Source: Ziziphus jujuba
Lineage: Eukaryota; Streptophyta; Magnoliopsida; Rosales; Rhamnaceae
NCBI RefSeq assembly: GCF_031755915.1
Contig: NC_083384.1
Span: 26,950,001-27,014,000 of the forward strand
DNA length: 64,000 nt
Direction of reading: 5' to 3'
Part shown: positions 10,369 to 22,537 of the stretch, piece by piece
Layout: the number at the start of each line of letters is the position of its first letter
Numbering within the stretch: position 1 is the first letter of the stretch
Made by a program: the position numbers and the translations under genes
Notes under the pieces: model-generated
Told to the model about the DNA's origin: nothing
Databases searched by the model: none
Seen by the model: the letters and a program-made list of their open reading frames with translations, nothing else

Positions 10369-11413
10369 ATTATTATTATTATTATTATTGGGTATGGAAG
10401 GTCCTTTTAATCTTCCATCTTCTCCTATCTTGTTTTATGCTTGAATGTTCCTTAATTCCTCCTATCTACAATAGCTAGAAGAGAAAATATTTGAAAGTGG
10501 AATTTATTTGCTCGGTAACCCATGTTTTGGATTTTCTTCAGGTTTAGCATTTTTGGTTTTTTGGTGTTTTTAAGACTCGGGCATGGTATGATTCAGAGTG
10601 AAAAACTATGTAAAACTACAGGTATTACAGTGCAACTTTCAATTTAAATGGATATTTGTTACTCAAAGACATCTACTAGTGCAAATAAATATAGTGACCG
10701 ATCATTCAATATATATATATACATAGAGATATATTATATTCGTATATTGTAGGTGAAAGTAGTAGTGTTTCTCTATTCAATAGAATATGCAGGATGAATA
10801 AGGAACACCACCAAGTTTTTATTTTTTTGTAGATATGAATGCTCAAGAGATTTGATTAATTCAAGCCATGAATAGAAAATGATAATTAGATTTTACTCAA
10901 GAAAGCTAGTATACATCGTCTAATGATTTTAAGAGCAAATTATGAAAAAGAGAAAACAGTATGGAAAATTGATAATTGTTTTTCTTTATAAATTTTTAGT
11001 AACATGTCTCAGTTGTATGGGGCAGACAGGAATAGGAGCAGGATAATGGGATAGAAGATCTTGGTCCATATAGTTTAAACTCAAAGTACCAACTTTCAAG
11101 ATATATTGAAGTAGATCCCACATATGAGAAAAATTATGTTAGCATCCTTCTAGAATTATCTATCGGAAACCTCAGATGGCCTCGACTAGAGGAAGCCATA
11201 TTAGAAATTCTACAAAAAGTCTAGCGATATCTCCCTTATAAAATTGACTTCTCCAATTTTTTCCCTCCATAAAAAACTCACTCTAAAAATATACATATAG
11301 CATTATTTCTCATCTTTTTACTACAAATTTCACAAATTTACAGGACTTTGATAACAACAGTACAGAAATATAAATCTGAATAAAAAATAATAAATCGTAA
11401 GTACTTTCTTATA
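10369..11413. other. Intergenic DNA, worn repeat
   Basis: No gene seen. 11,050-11,290 reads like the edge of a gypsy-type LTR on the minus strand (compare the end of the LTR near 47,500) and is heavily diverged. Confidence 0.35.
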
Positions 11414-13152
11414 TGTTAGGACCCCTTCCAGAGTCTCCTACCTAAAACCTAAGATGACCCCGACTCTCCCTAAGTTTTTACTCAAAACAGAAAATACATA
11501 CTTATGTAAATTCATAGTCATCCACATCTCCCACTATCTACAATCTTGCAATTTTATAGTACTTCATGAATATACTAAACACATAAATGTAGATAGAAAA
11601 TAATAATAGGAATAATAATCAAGAGACAGAGACAACCTAGGCCCAGACCTTAAATCATACAGTCTATTTTTAACTTCTAGGGAATATACATTTGCAAATT
11701 TATATTATTGGGAACCAATAAATTGCAAGATATCTTCAAATAAAAGAAATTACGTTAACATATACACATAGAAATAATACGTTAAATTGAACAATTAAGG
11801 TTGTGGTATTAATTCCAATAACATAATCACTATTCAAAACCAATGTAAACATATATTTTCCTTATACATATATACATAAATATTAATATGTATACAATTT
11901 CTTAAAGGATTTGGTGACCTTTTTGTAGGCTAATACATCTGTTCTAAGGCTCATACACTTGCCGAAAGCTGAAACACCTACCTAAAGGCTTATATACTTG
12001 CTTGAAGGTTGAAATACCTGCTCGAAGACTGATACACCAGTCCAAAGGCTCATATACCTACTCGAAGTCTGATGCACCTAGCCAAAGACCGATACACCTG
12101 CCCAAAGGCTCATATACCTACCTAAAGGCTAATATGGATTCTTGTTACCAGTACTATACAAACCTTCCCCCTACTTCATAATGTTACATACATATTTCCA
12201 AATCCATAAAGTCATCAATTCGGATAAATATAATAATTATGTAGTTAACAATAATAATAGTAATAATAATCATAATTAGGTAAAATAGAACTAAAATGAT
12301 AGATAAATTACTTAAATCGCATACTTGTAGCAGAAATACATCTGATGTACCATATGATACATCAACACACGGTCCCATGATATTAGCTGTTCGTAGATAT
12401 ACTACTGCCAATATGGCTAAGGGTGGTTGCTTATAATGGCCATCCAACCTGCTAATCTTGTAATAAAAAATAAAAAAAGATGATACTAAATTGTTCATAG
12501 GCTGAAACCATCATTGCCAAACTTGATGCATGATATGATATATCAATGTTACTAAGTGATATTTGGCATCCCATACACCATTTAATAGAAGAGAACCTAA
12601 ATGCGGCACATTTAACATTCTAAAGATGTCAGTGCAAAATAACTTGCTATCCTGCGGCTAATATGGTGGCCAATGTCGTCACTATAAAAATGCATGCCTA
12701 TCCTTGCTCATCTTAGCGCCTACAGGTATGGCTAAACCTGCCATCATTTAGCTATGAAGAGGGTGGCTAATCCCATCACTATAAATTACCTGCCTACTCT
12801 CAGTCACCACAGCTCACAAAAGAATGACTAAATATAATCTTTGATCATGGCACGAAGGTGAAGTACACATAAACTTGAGTTCATTAAAATCAGAGTTGTG
12901 GCTGAAAAGTTATGGACGAAACAAGTTATGGACCAAACAGATCAAGTGATGCTGAGTTTCACTTTTTCCTTTTATGAGTTTTGTTTTTAACTTATATACT
13001 ATTATAGAGCACTCATTGATATGAGTTCACAGACTAGTGGCATACTTAATCTAGACTTATGGTTGAAAAGTTACACATCTATAAAGTTTAATTAATTTTT
13101 TTAGGATAAATTTTATCGGGTATATTTCGACACATGTTAAAAATGTGTAACA
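11414..13152 (-). repeat. Diverged long-LTR fragment (gypsy type)
   Basis: The text runs from TGTTAGGACCCCTTCC to AAATGTGTAACA. It contains blocks that match, in reverse orientation, the interior of the LTR at 43.6-47.6 kb, including the 20-base tandem array. No coding sequence. It is too diverged for target duplications to be recognised. Confidence 0.5.
11928..12126. repeat. 20-base tandem repeat, about ten units
   Basis: Consecutive units of 19-20 bases follow the pattern GGCTSATAYACCTRCYCRAA, e.g. GGCTCATATACCTACTCGAA at 12,047 and GACCGATACACCTGCCCAAA at 12,087. The phase holds through ten units. Related units in reverse orientation occur at about 47,090-47,190 in the other LTR. Confidence 0.8.
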
Positions 13153-13388
13153 AGCGCCACCGACATGTGCCACATGTTGCCATTTTACTCAAACCCATGG
13201 GTGCATAGTGGCACCACAATAGGCCTTTATTAGGCCATGTGGAGGAGAGGGAGGAGTGAGAAAGAGGAGAGAGAGAGAGAGAGTATAACTAGCCACCCAT
13301 TTTTCACCACCCTATAGCCATTGGCAGGTTGCATGCACTGATCCACAATGAAGACCACGTCGATATGGGCTAGCTATCTAAATCTTAG
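13153..13388. other. Spacer with GA-rich tract
   Basis: A GA-rich run at about 13,240-13,284 and unassigned sequence before the next LTR. Confidence 0.4.
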
Positions 13389-16300
13389 TGTCAAGACCCA
13401 TCAAAGATCCCTCACTGGAATCCTAGACAAGCCCTGACACTAGGAAAACCCTACCAGACCCTCTAATGGAAAATCCGGCAGCACCTCCTCTAAGGGATGG
13501 ACTTACCACAAAATTCCCTGTATAGAAAACACACTTCTAACAATATCTCCTTATTTCTCCCACCTTACCACAAATTATTCCACAAGTTTGCAGCATTTCA
13601 AATAAATAAACAGGGAACCAGTGCAATATTATAAATAAATATCCAATGTAGTATATAGAGCATTATAAGATACATCTAAATATAAAATTAATACAATAAA
13701 AACTGGAAGGAAATAATACAAGATGGAAGGAAAAGAAAGGAGAACTCCTTAGAATTTGGCAATGAACCAACACATCGAGCTCGTCCCGGATGGTCAACAT
13801 GTACTAACCTGGGACTAGGGGAACGAATTTCAAAACATGAGATGGTAATCATCTTAATGAGTGATCCAATCTTCTATATAATAATAATAGTAATAATAAT
13901 CATAATACACTTGATTAATTAATAATAAATAAATAATAATTAGTTGAAAATAATGTCTTCACTCAAAACCCTAACAATTCACTTCGTTGGAAAAGTTCCC
14001 CTTTAAAAACATTTTCACAAAATCCCATATTTGTATGCCCCAAAAATCAAGAAATTATTAATTAAATAAATTGCAAATAAAATACAATAAATTAAAGATT
14101 TAAAATTTATAATGAGAAATAAAATAATTTTAATAACAATTATTAAATTTTAAATTAAATATCATAAATAAAATAAAACAAAATCACAATAGAATTTAGA
14201 CTAGAAATAATCAAGGAAATATTAAAATTAATTGTATACCTCATTTTGAAATAGTTAATGAAATAGAATAAAATTCATGTTAAAATCTCAAGTTTAAATA
14301 ATTAATGCCAACATGGTAAAATGAAATTTCTAAAACACTAATTTAAAATAAATATTAAAATCATAATAAAATGCATTGTACACATCAATTTAAAATAAAT
14401 GATAAAATATAATTTAAAGCATCGATTAAAATAATGTTGAACACAATTAACCACATTTTTAAAGATAAATAAGATCTTAAAACATTAATTTGAAATGAAT
14501 GGTAAAAATACGAATAAAATCCATTTTAAATCATCAAATCAATTTAAATAATAAAATCATGGTAAATACATTTTTAAAACATTAATCCGAATAAACAATG
14601 AAAACATAATTAAATACATTTTAATTTTAAATACTCTTTAAAATATTATTATTTTGGAAATCGTATCAGGAAACCATTTGATACACCAAATTATCTACAA
14701 GTGGCATCCGACGGTACTCAGTGTCCCAAACACCACCTGATAGGGATATTAAAGAGAGAAATCGGCATACAGTCGCATGTCGTCCAACAGTGCCACTGTT
14801 AACAGTCATCCTGGCCATGTAGGGGGACGACTGATGCTCATTGTGCATTATACCCTGCCTACTCTTGGTCCGATGACAACCACAATACAACCCTATAAAT
14901 AAACCTATAAGCTAATCACATCCACCTGCGCGCTAATCACATCCACCTGCGCGCTAATCACATTCATTTGGCGCTAATCATATCCATATATATAGTACAG
15001 AACACCAATACTGTATAGTGCATCTAAAAACCAATAGAATTATAAATTTTCCAAATTTCAAAATCTCATAATACCATTGGACTTAAATACCTCTTTTCAA
15101 GTTTATATTTCTTTAAACCATTATCGTAAATACATCACGTTAGAATCCATTCTTACAATCTCATTGATGCAAATAAACCAAGTTTCCAACGGCATAAAAT
15201 CAATCCATAATATTTAAATGCATAAAAATATTTTTGAAGCATAATACTTTAAAATAAATATTTTTCTTCAAATCCTTAAAATTAAGCTGTACCAAAAATG
15301 ATATATAAAAAAAACTATATAAAATTCATATGCAATTAAATTCATATAAACACCATCATAAAACCAACACTAAATTTAACAGTAATTTAAATAAAACTTT
15401 AAACCATGAAATATATGGCAACAAAACATATATGAAAAATCATCATGAAGTGGCAATATAAATTTAGATGGAAATTCTCTTAAATATCAAATATATAAAA
15501 CATATTGTTCAAATATTTAATTACGCAATATTCCAACAATAAAATTCAATAATTATTAACAAAATCTCAAATCCATAAAATTCTTAAAATCATAATATTT
15601 CTTAATGCACAAATATTATTAATTCATTCAATTTTGGCATCAAAATTCCAAATATACATTTACTAAATATTCAATACATGAAATATAATTTCCAACTATA
15701 TAATCAACTCAAAACATATACAATTTATCAACCCAAAATAATTTTGAAAGTGGATCACTCACCTCGAGCACGCATATTAACCAAGATCCGCCACGAGTCA
15801 ATTTCACAACTCACATGTCCTCCTAAAACATCAAAGTTACACAAAACCAATTAAATTAATATTTTAATCGGATAATTTATACAATTATACCAAGGGATTT
15901 AACATAAACATTATCCAAAATTCATAAACAATATATCGAATCGAAGCTCACAATTCAAGGATTACGGATTGAGTCTTACCTCTCGGAGATCGAACCCGTG
16001 GTGGCCACAATCTCTCCGGAAAGGTCTCAGGTTTAATATACTTAAATCTCTTAATCCGTCAAGAATTGGGGGAAAAGGACTTTAGATTTGGATTCAGCGA
16101 GGTCAAATTAGTAGAAAAGAGTAGAAGATGTCATTGGAAACTCGTTGGAGATGGATTTTCCGGCTAGCCACTGTGGCCATCGGAATTCGCCATCTCCCGC
16201 GGAGCATCCGGTAGCCACTGGATGTGAAATTAGGTGGGGAGGTAGATCGAAGGATGAGTAATCCAATGGGATTGGTGGTGTCGAAAAAGGAGATATGGTT

Positions 16301-17064
16301 TGGAAGAAATCGACCGGAGAAGGAAACAGCACCTCCAATGGAAAAAGCCCTGATCTGAGCGCGTCATCGGCAATCTGACCACGGTTTTTGGCTGGCCGGC
16401 CGATTTTGAGGGGTGGGTCAAGATGGTGCCGGGCGTGTAGGCCATAGGTGGCCGGAAGGTGGTCAACAGCGTAAGGTTGGTCCTCCATCTCTTTCTCTTT
16501 TGTCTCTCCTCTTTCTCCTTCTCTCCCCTCTCTCTTCCTCCACCTCAGCCCCTCTTCACCCAATCAAAATGCCTCCCATGGGTGCCACTGTGCACTCATG
16601 GGTTGTTTGGATTTTTGACATATTGCATCACTGTTCACACACTCACAGATCGATGAATAGTAATTACTATCTCGGAAAGGATTCACAAGTCAGTAACTTT
16701 TCAAACAACATGTCCAAATTAAGCGTGCCGCTAGTCTATGAACTCGTATCACCAGGCACTTCACAACCATATATGAGTCAATCAAATCCAAATTTTGCAA
16801 GAATAAAAAGTCAACTTGGTACCCTCGGATAGTTCGGACCTCAACTTGTTTTACTCATAACTTTCAAACTGTAGCTCTGTTTTAAACGTACTACTAGTCT
16901 ATGGACTCAGGTTGATGCATATTTCGCAACGATGCCTCGGTCAACCTAGAATTCTATCTGAATCAAAAATTCAAAATTTAAGCCCTCCCGGTCAACGACG
17001 TGCAACCCGGTCAACTTCGATCAACTTGAGAAAATTTCAATGTATTTCGGGATGAAGTGTTACA
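13389..17064 (+). mobile_element. Long solo LTR, family T copy 1 (Ty3/gypsy type)
   Basis: Begins TGTCAAGACCCATC and ends GATGAAGTGTTACA, the TG...CA form. It is flanked by CTTAG (13,384-13,388) and CTTAA (17,065-17,069), a target duplication with one change. It shares start, end and many interior blocks with the copies at 37,971 and 61,539: CCCTAGACAAGCCCTGA near the start, a CACCTCGAGCACGC block at about 15,762, and the TCAACTT-rich 3' part. At 3.7 kb with no internal domain and no primer site at its end, it fits a solo LTR of a long-LTR gypsy lineage (Del/Tekay-like). The lineage is inferred from length and ends. Open frames inside it (about 16,108-16,832) are not genes. Confidence 0.65.
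14911..14990. repeat. 21-base tandem repeat inside the LTR
   Basis: GCTAATCACATCCACCTGCGC repeats here about four times with the last units degenerate. Copy 3 has about three units (62,580-62,640) and copy 2 one unit (about 38,998-39,012). Confidence 0.7.
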
Positions 17065-19585
17065 CTTAAGGCTAGATCATCGATGATGTATAGAGATCGG
17101 ATCATTTTTGCTGGCAGCCACTATTGCTTTGCCGGTTGATTTCTCTTTCTCAACCACCCCCTTGCCTCACTGCCATAACCATTGAGTTACGCACTTCATA
17201 GCCATTCTTTTCCTAAAATTTCACAACCAGTGGTTGATAGATGCATCGACGCCGGAGGACTTTGCTAAGGACTGTAATAGGTCGCCAATTCCATAGTTCA
17301 GACCAGTTTCCAACCTAATCACCACCTTTACCCACCAAATTTGACCCCCTTGAGTCCAAATCGAAGGTTCTATTTGTCCAATTCGAGCTAGCTTGTGAGA
17401 TCCAGGAGCATCAAGTTGCCCATATCTTCATTGCCAGATCTCGACCATCACCAACCAGATCTTAAACAGTTATATCCTGATTTGCGATCCTTACATTCCA
17501 AGCTTCATTTTGGTATATAGGTCATCAATTTTAGTTAAATTTTATGCTATCTCCCTGGGTAAATTATGTATAAAATACCTCGATTAAAATATTATTTTAA
17601 TGGATATTATGTTCTATTGATATTTTAGATACCCGTGTAAATCGAGGGACTGATCCTATGAAGGATCGAGAGTGATCCGCATTTTCAGGTGAGTGGTTCA
17701 TTTTCCAAATTTATTTTTGGATAATCAATTTTGTGTAAATTGTATTGTTTAAATTCCTACAAAATTATGTGATGCGTTTTAGATTAAAGAAAAATTATTA
17801 TTGATTTGCTTTATGCAAAATAATGTTGTTTTATATTTAATTTTTTTGTAAATTGAAATTTGGGTTTGAAAAATCAAATTATTCACATACAAATATGTGT
17901 GTGTGTGTGTGTGTGTGTTTATTGTGGAAAGGAATATTTTTATAAAATTTGGTGGATTTCAGATTTTGGTTTAAATCAAAATAAGGAATTTTATGTGGTT
18001 TGGAAAAAAATTTATTAAAATCCAATATTATTTATAAAAATTTGGTGTTATGTTGTATTGCCAAATTTTATGTTTTAGTTGCTCTATACAATACTGATAT
18101 TCTATACTATATATTATTACTTAGCACCAGGTATTTATTTAGCCATCATGTGGAAGATAAGGGTGAAAGAGTTGGCAAATATTTTGCACAGTAAGCATTA
18201 TCCACCCCCATGGCTGCAAGATGGAAGGTTATTAGAATCGGTGCCTTAGAATGCCAAGATGCTCGATTGTAAGTATCTCTTTTAGCTCCCTACCAAAGGG
18301 GTACTTGGAATGCCGAATACCTCCTGACACTACTGGTATATAGTATGGTGTGTCAGATTAGCATCTATTTCATATTTTTAACAGAAAGATGTTTTTAAAA
18401 TATATTTTATTTACTTAAATTATTTTTTTAAAAATTATTTAATTGCTATTTTATAAGTTACTAAAATTGTTGAATTTAACTTTATTATACTATACTATTT
18501 TATTTTATTTATCTTATATTATTTTATTTTCTTTTGTTTTAATTCATTTTATGGCTATTTTGGCTCTTTTAAATTTTAAATATATTTTGTTTCAAAATAA
18601 ATATTTGCTTTTAAAATTATTTCCAATGTTATTTTATTTTATTTTATTTTATTCATATTTTTATATATACTATTTTAATTTTTGGGGAATATAAAATAAC
18701 AGGTTTTGTGAAAAATGACTTTATAAAGGGAAACTTTTCAAACTGAATGAATTAATGAGGGTTTTGTGAGAAAATTTTATTTGTAAATAATTTATTAAAT
18801 TGGTTAATTTTAAACTTCTAATTTATTTACTTATTCATCCATCTATTAATTTATTTATTTATTTATTTTTCATTAACTATCCTTATTTTTAATTTGTAGT
18901 ACTAAGGTGGGTATGATTGGCATCTTATTATTTTTTTTGTTTTTAAATCCATTTCCCCTAAACAGGTGATTATTGAACGTTGATCATTCAGGGTGCGAGC
19001 TCGTTTCTTTCCTGCTATTGTCGTGTTTGGAGAAGAACATTCCTCCTTTTCATTTTGTAATATTACTGTTATTATTTCCTCTGTATTTATGATATTTTTT
19101 GTTCTTGAACTAAAATCTTAGCATGCTCTAGTACTAAATGTTGAGATATAGTAATTTTTTAAATTATTGTTGTTGTGCATTTATAAATTATTAATATGGT
19201 GACTATTCTCTAGTTATTTATTATTGAAGTGTTGTATATTACGGATAAATTTTGTAATAAGATGGAAGAAATAAGATAATATATTATTAGAATATCTTTT
19301 TGTGTAGTGATTTTTGGGACATATTCAAAAAGAGATGCTATTGTATTTTCTTAGGAAGATTCAAAGAGATTTCTTCTAGTTGGGGGAAGGATCCTGAGAT
19401 AATTACATTTGAAATAATTTCAAATCTTAACTAAAACCAACCGAATTAAACAAGACAGAGGAAAATGATGAGGAAATCAGGGAGAAAGAGGAAGGATCCA
19501 TCATACTATTCAATTCTTTTGACTGGTTTTGATAAAATTAATAATATAGTTGTTGAATATATATTTTCTCAAAAAACGCATCCGA
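17065..19585 (-). repeat. Inverted remnant of a family T LTR plus AT-rich DNA
   Basis: At 17,640-17,700 the text GAGTGATCCGC...GGTGAGTGG is the reverse of the CACTCACCTCGAGCACGC block of family T LTRs. 18,300-18,365 is the reverse of their GATGCACC...ACCAGTGGC block. So a worn LTR lies here in the opposite orientation. There is a (GT)n run at 17,898-17,919. 18,400-18,900 is extremely AT-rich. No gene seen. Confidence 0.5.
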
Positions 19586-19589
19586 AAAA

Positions 19590-19790
19590 ACATATATCCA
19601 GCTACCCCCTTCCACATATCCATTGCGCCACGTACGCATTTCTATGACTGCTTTAACAATTAACAATTAGATCATATCATTTGAATACAACTAGTCAATT
19701 TTGGAGTCTACCCGTTCAGATTTTTCTTTTCTCTAAAATGCAACTGTTTTGTCAGCTCGCAAATCTGCCAGGATGGTAAAAGAACCATCA
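19590..19790. repeat. Segment duplicated from the upstream flank of TLP copy 3
   Basis: ATTGCGCCACGTACGCATTTCTATG here matches AATGCGCCGTATGCAAGCATTTCTATTG near 35,535. CAGTCAATTTTGGA-like, CTCTAAAATG and CAGCTCGCAAATC blocks follow in the same order and spacing as near 35,660-35,770. No TLP coding remnant is left beside it. Confidence 0.5.
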
Positions 19791-19984
19791 ATATAAAATA
19801 TTAATCTAAAAATAAAAAATTAAAAAATTAAAAAAATATCTATGAAGAAGGCCAAACGGCAAATTAAAACTAACATATTAGCTGAAAGCGTATGGCATAT
19901 TTTGTAATTTTTCCTATAATATAAATACATATCGTATATATAGAAGTCTAGTAAACCAAGACTTGCTTATCCAGGCCCAACCTT

Positions 19985-20048
19985 CTAGTCCTAGTCCTGT
20001 GGTCAAGTGGATGAGTTGTGTCCATCATGTTACGGGTTCGAGAAGAGG
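19985..20048 (+). repeat. tRNA-derived SINE head, interrupted
   Basis: Contains a box-A-like TGGTCAAGTGGATGAG and, about 30 bases on, a box-B-like GGGTTCGAG, the internal Pol III promoter layout of plant SINEs. The family A MITE begins four to five bases after box B, so the SINE body is displaced. Confidence 0.5.
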
Positions 20049-20051
20049 CAG

Positions 20052-20834
20052 TAGGGGTGGGCAAAATTCAATCTAATTCATTCAATTTGTCCAATCCAAT
20101 TTATTTTTAACGGTTTAGATTGAATTTTTACATTAATTGGATTAAATTGGGTTCAAAATATTATAAATTGTATAGATTAGATTGGTTATGGATTGGAAAT
20201 ATAAATCCAATATAATCCAATCAAATCCAAATAATATATTATATAATTAAAAAATTATATTTTTTTATATTTTTTTTATTTTTATATATTAATTTTAATA
20301 TTTTTTATTCATTTTTATATATCAATTTTTAACTTTTTTTTCCATTTTTATATAATAATTTTTAATATATATTTTTTTTACATCCCAAATTCCAAATCGA
20401 ATTGTAAATTGTAATCTTAAGCTAAACATTTAACTCCGTTGCTGCCCACCACCAATCCATCACCATAACCATTAACCACACCAGGCTTTGATTCGACCAT
20501 CTGTTCCCTTGCTTCAAGACCCATGGCTTCAAGATTCACGGCAGCTTCAACATCTGTTTTTCTGCTTCAAGAATCACGGCAACTTCAGCATCTGTTCCTA
20601 AATTATATTTATATTTTATATTTGAAAATTATTTATTTGTATTATATATTTATAAATTAGTAAGTTTCAAACTGATTAACCAATCCAAACCAATCCTAAA
20701 TTATATTTATATTTTATATTTGGGTTTAATGCTTTAATGGTTTGGTTAGAATTCTATATTAGTGAAACCGATAAATATGAATTGTGTTATATTTTGGTCC
20801 AAAATCGAACCAACACAATCCATGTACACCCCTA
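20052..20834. mobile_element. hAT-type MITE, family A, copy 2
   Basis: Begins TAGGGGTGGGCAAAATTC and ends GTACACCCCTA, the same ends and CCAATCC-rich subterminal DNA as the copy at 435-1167. It also shares the internal CTTCAAGA...CACGGCAGCTTCA blocks. No clear 8 bp duplication. It sits inside a SINE-like sequence. Confidence 0.65.
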
Positions 20835-21379
20835 GACACAAGCACAAAACAAGCAACCATAAGACTTGCTTGTCCAAATCTCAACGCGTCACCTGTAGTT
20901 TCAAACATGTATACGTATATGCCGCGTGTGGAGAAGTTTATATTACAACCGCAGTTCACGTTAATAGCGTGATCCAAGATAGAATTCTGGAATTGTTGCC
21001 GTTATTTGTTCGGTTTGCAATAAAGAATTATTGATATACATTGTTAACTTGCTGAAGGACATATAATTATAGTATTTTATGTTATATTTTATAAGAGGCA
21101 AGTATATATCGTAACAAATCGATTTACCTTAATTTTTTCAATCCAGCCTGTACATTATAAATCAAATAAATTTACAAACTAATAATAAATGATAGATCCT
21201 AATTAAGCGATTGTTTAGACACCAAAAAAAAAAAAGTTTAATAGAGCTCAAGGTGTTAACTATACCATAGAAGATTAGGAATTTGTAGTTTATAAATATA
21301 TTGTTTTCTATCCAGATATATAAAGTTTACAATTTTTTTTTTTCGATGAGTTTTAGTGAAAAATTAAATACCTTAAGAT

Positions 21380-21424
<45 letters not shown>
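20835..21424. other. Intergenic DNA ending in a 38-base poly-A tract
   Basis: No gene seen. An uninterrupted A run at 21,383-21,420 directly precedes the left inverted repeat of the next element. Confidence 0.5.
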
Positions 21425-21425
<1 letters not shown>

Positions 21426-21798
21426 AATTAATTACACTGCACACCTTTAAAAAAAATTTTAATTACAACCAAATATCCTTCAATCCCTACCGTTACCACA
21501 TTAATGTTGAAGTTGACAAAAAAGGACATAATAATCTTAATGTTAAAGTTGACAAAAAAGGACATAATAATCATTTGATACAACTAAAATAAATAAATAA
21601 ATAATAGTGATAATAGAACTATATATATAACAAACATTAATAAAGGCAAACACATAATAAATATAGCCCTTCTATTACTGTTCGGAATAGAGTAAAGACT
21701 AATCATATTTACGCACAGTACTGCTCACTCTCTTTTTTGACTGTAAAATCTTTATAACATCCAAAAAAAAAAAAAAAAAAAAAAACTCAAATAAAGCT

Positions 21799-21916
21799 CA
21801 AGATTGGTTTGTTGTGTACACAACCAAAACCCACCGCCACAACCAAAATCCAGTTTTCAAGATTGGTTTGTTGTGTACACAAACAAAACCCACCGCCACA
21901 ATCAAAATCCAGTTTT
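21799..21916 (+). repeat. 59-base tandem duplication in the leader of the captured gene
   Basis: Two 59-base units (21,799-21,857 and 21,858-21,916), each starting CAAGATTGGTTTGTTGTG and ending CCAGTTTT, differ at only a few bases. They sit just before the likely ATG at 21,938. Confidence 0.9.
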
Positions 21917-21937
21917 TCTTTTTTCCCACAAAAATCC

Positions 21938-22537
21938 ATGGAAGAAAAAGAGAAGAAGAAGAAGATCAACAACCAAAACAAGAAGCAAAAACACCAGCAC
22001 CCAAATGACCAAACCACAAAAACTTCAGATTTCTCTTTCAAACCCAGCTCTGATGTAAAAGGTATTCGTTTCGGCGGGCAATTCATTGTTAAATCCTTCA
22101 CGATCCGTCGTGCTAGGCCATTAGAACTCCTTCAACTCCTTTCTTTCCCACCCACAACAAGTACCACCATACCCACACCCACACCCACACCCACCAACAA
22201 CACCAACACCAACACCATAACCAACAATTACAGTGGCAATAAATCAAACACCAAGAACGCAAACAACCACAAGCTTCTGTTCCCTTCAACCACAGCTTTC
22301 TTGCCCACAAACTTCACAATCTTGGCTCACCATGTTTGGCGCACACTCACTCTCAGGCTGGGAACCAAGAAATCCAAAGTCCTTCTCTTCATGTTCGAAA
22401 CCGAAAGCATGAAGGTCTCGGTGGATGGGGTTTGCCCATCGGAGATTCCGCTAGGCGAAGTGAACAAGAGGCCGGTCAGGGGCTTGACTGGGTGCGAGAT
22501 GGCTCGGTTCAAGTTTAGAAAAGGGTGTGTCAAATGA
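21938..22537 (+). CDS. Captured, C-terminally truncated gene of an unnamed plant family
   Basis: 199 residues from ATG at 21,938 to TGA at 22,537. Open sequence continues upstream, but the only ATG in this frame that follows the duplicated leader is here. Residues 1-40 are Lys/Asn/Gln-rich. A structured block VKGIRFGGQFIVKSFTIRRA follows, then a Thr/Pro/Asn low-complexity linker, and a second structured block ends in TGCEMARFKFRKGC. I recall similar sequences as an uncharacterised plant family in which the protein continues well past RKGC; this is memory, not a search. The last codons (Val, Lys, stop) lie in the right inverted repeat of the surrounding element, so the frame is cut by the element edge. 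Function unknown; it may be expressed as a truncated protein or be inert. Confidence 0.55.
   Translation: MEEKEKKKKINNQNKKQKHQHPNDQTTKTSDFSFKPSSDVKGIRFGGQFIVKSFTIRRARPLELLQLLSFPPTTSTTIPTPTPTPTNNTNTNTITNNYSGNKSNTKNANNHKLLFPSTTAFLPTNFTILAHHVWRTLTLRLGTKKSKVLLFMFETESMKVSVDGVCPSEIPLGEVNKRPVRGLTGCEMARFKFRKGCVK

Noticed and set aside
11928..12126. CRISPR-like periodic array
   Set aside because: Units are contiguous 20-mers with no spacers, in plant DNA inside an LTR; it is a tandem minisatellite.
16108..16832. Overlapping 139-151 codon frames on both strands
   Set aside because: Inside family T LTR copy 1; GC- and CT-rich LTR composition, no protein-like motif and no splice or start context.
21809..21937. 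N-terminal extension of the captured coding sequence
   Set aside because: The frame is open upstream of 21,938 but translates the 59-base leader duplication and begins at a non-ATG codon; the ATG at 21,938 is the sensible start.
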